From Pseudomonas sp. URIL14HWK12:I12 (GTDB lineage: Bacteria > Pseudomonadota > Gammaproteobacteria > Pseudomonadales > Pseudomonadaceae): DNA of 64,000 bases. Shown one piece after another: positions 62,713-64,000 of this stretch. The translations under genes were made by a program, and so were the position numbers. Positions within the stretch are counted from its first letter, which is position 1. Every line of letters starts with the position of its first letter. Location: positions 372,001 through 436,000 of the forward strand of contig NZ_QEQL01000005.1 in NCBI RefSeq assembly GCF_003097135.1. Reading direction: 5' to 3'. A model generated the notes under the pieces. That model searched no databases. It saw only the letters and a list, made by a program, of their open reading frames with translations, and was not told where the DNA came from.

Positions 62713-64000
62713 ATGAACCCGCCAAGCATCGTGCGTTACTGGCACGCGGTCGAACTGCTGCAGCCTCAGGCCGTTCCCAAGCTCAAGAAACGAGACTCCG
62801 AGCACCAGCCCTTCTATCAGGACATCCCCAGCACCGCGCCGATGCTGCCGTGGGTGGCCACCAACACGCTGGCGCGGCAGAAGCTTCCCAAAGACCGGGC
62901 CTGGAGCCACACGCTCTATGCGCACCTGTACAACAGCGCCGAGGTGGCGCATCAGCTGGAGGCGCTGTACGGCGCCACCGAGGGCTACAAAGAGCCGCAG
63001 GATCGCGAGGTGGGGCTGTATGCGCTGAAGTTCAGCGCCGAGGGTGTGATGATCGCCGACAGCCTGGTGCTGTCGAGTGAAGCCTGGTTTCTCGGCCGCG
63101 CCCTCAATGGGCTCGGCTGGGCCCAGGGGTTCGACGAAGCCCAGCACTATGCACGCGGCCAGGCCAATGAGCTGCTCGGCGGTGTCGTCATACCGGATGC
63201 CCTTGCGGACATGACCGCCTGGGTGCGGGCGTTTCTCGGCCTGGATGAGTTTTTCGGCAGCGCACCGCGCAAGCACCGCTTTCGCTCGGCGCCCATCAAC
63301 CCCGAGAAGCCGCAGCAAGAAGACGACCCGCTCAACAGTTTCCTGCTGGCCGACCTCGAGGGCGTTGCCTGCGCCCTGGAGCGCGGCGAGGTGAGCGAGC
63401 CGCTCAAGCGCTACCTGCGCCAGCACGATGAAAGCCAACGCCTGCACCTGGACCATAGGGACGCTTCGGTTCCCCTGCTCGAGTGCCTGGCCCCGGCCCG
63501 CTACGCGCCAGGCTGCTGGCCCACCGGGCGGCACCTGGGCCTGGTGCATTCGCAGCAGTTGGCGGTCAACAGCATTCTGGAAACACTCGGCCGTGAAGAC
63601 GGCGTGCTGGGGGTGAACGGGCCACCCGGGACTGGCAAGACCACGCTGCTGCGCGACCTGATCGCCGCCGTGGTCACCCAGCGGGCCGACGTGCTCGCCG
63701 GCTTCGCCAGAGCGTCCGACGCCTTTATCAAGGATGGGCGCGAGCCTGCCAACGACGGTGGCCGCGAGCGGTTCGCCTATACATTGGTGCCCGAGCTGTT
63801 CGGCTTCGAGATGGTGGTGGCCTCCTCCAACAACGGCGCGGTAGAAAACGTCACCCTCGAGCTGCCCCAACGCGACAGCATCGACCCGGCCTGGTTGCCG
63901 GAGGCTGAGTATTTCAGTGAGCTGGGCGAGTTGATCAGCGGTGGCCCGGCCTGGGGGATGATCTCTGCCGCCTTGGGCAGCAAGGCCAACCGCAACCGGT
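62713..64000 (+). CDS. SF1 DNA2/NAM7-like helicase or AAA ATPase, 3' end outside window
   Basis: 429 residues with no stop before the window edge. MNPPSIVRYWHAVELLQPQAV starts after AAGGA at 62703-62707. An N-terminal region of about 270 residues without known domain precedes LGLVHSQQLAVNSILETLG (Q-motif-like) and the Walker A GPPGTGKTTL (303-312), as in SF1 helicases. A long insert follows before SSNNGAVENVT (motif Ia-like). Such helicases occur in repair and in phage defence; context does not decide. Confidence 0.8.
   Translation, partial: MNPPSIVRYWHAVELLQPQAVPKLKKRDSEHQPFYQDIPSTAPMLPWVATNTLARQKLPKDRAWSHTLYAHLYNSAEVAHQLEALYGATEGYKEPQDREVGLYALKFSAEGVMIADSLVLSSEAWFLGRALNGLGWAQGFDEAQHYARGQANELLGGVVIPDALADMTAWVRAFLGLDEFFGSAPRKHRFRSAPINPEKPQQEDDPLNSFLLADLEGVACALERGEVSEPLKRYLRQHDESQRLHLDHRDASVPLLECLAPARYAPGCWPTGRHLGLVHSQQLAVNSILETLGREDGVLGVNGPPGTGKTTLLRDLIAAVVTQRADVLAGFARASDAFIKDGREPANDGGRERFAYTLVPELFGFEMVVASSNNGAVENVTLELPQRDSIDPAWLPEAEYFSELGELISGGPAWGMISAALGSKANRNR

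Overview
This window comes from a Pseudomonas chromosome, most like the P. putida/fluorescens group. The evidence is the ratA-smpB pair, an lldR-lldP locus, a pseudomonad-type tmRNA, fimbrial and chemotaxis genes, and GC-rich coding with strong GC3 bias. Two blocks are clearly AT-rich and look acquired: about 16.2-21.4 kb and 56.4-58.0 kb.

Layout. (1) 1-9.9 kb is core-like: ratA (partial), smpB, the FadR-type regulator lldR and, divergently, a lactate operon lldP-lutA-lutB-lutC-dld whose lut genes overlap start to stop. The three-part LutABC L-lactate dehydrogenase sits where many pseudomonads carry the flavoenzyme lldD. (2) 10.0-10.4 kb is ssrA. A P4-type tyrosine integrase follows the tmRNA 3' end and opens a genomic island, with a DUF3987-type primase/helicase-like gene and a second integrase-like gene. 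(3) 16.2-21.4 kb is an AT-rich, four-gene, overlapping operon: a protein with two GHKL ATPase modules (the second a histidine kinase core), a stand-alone degenerate receiver, a PtuB-like HNH endonuclease and an Eco57I-type N6-adenine methyltransferase. I do not recognise this combination. I read it as a candidate defence system joining two-component signalling to restriction-modification. (4) 22.1-27.7 kb is a chaperone-usher fimbrial cluster. (5) 27.8-34.1 kb holds an HDOD pseudo-receiver protein, a CPBP protease, a DUF4303/HEAT protein and a frameshifted chemoreceptor gene.

(6) 34.1-52.3 kb is a Mu-like contractile tail locus with no head, portal or terminase genes, so it is best read as an R-type tailocin. 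It has sheath, tube, tail chaperones with a -1 frameshift site, tape measure, baseplate, fibre and fibre assembly genes, then endolysin and Rz/Rz1. A LexA/CI-type repressor and a Q-like antiterminator lie at its right end. Three copies of a 40-bp promoter-like repeat, each placed before a minus-strand terminator, suggest lambda-style late antitermination. A large PAS/GAF hybrid histidine kinase lies in the opposite direction between repeat copies and looks like inserted cargo.

(7) 52.4-64 kb is a mosaic: a SnoaL-like protein, a decayed IS66 transposase, a delta-60/RTX repeat protein, an orphan P-loop ATPase, small hypotheticals and pseudogenes, a DUF1615 lipoprotein, a second RTX protein sharing a repeat unit with the first, and the 5' part of an SF1 helicase gene running off the window.

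All calls come from reading the sequence and from memory of protein families. No database search was run.
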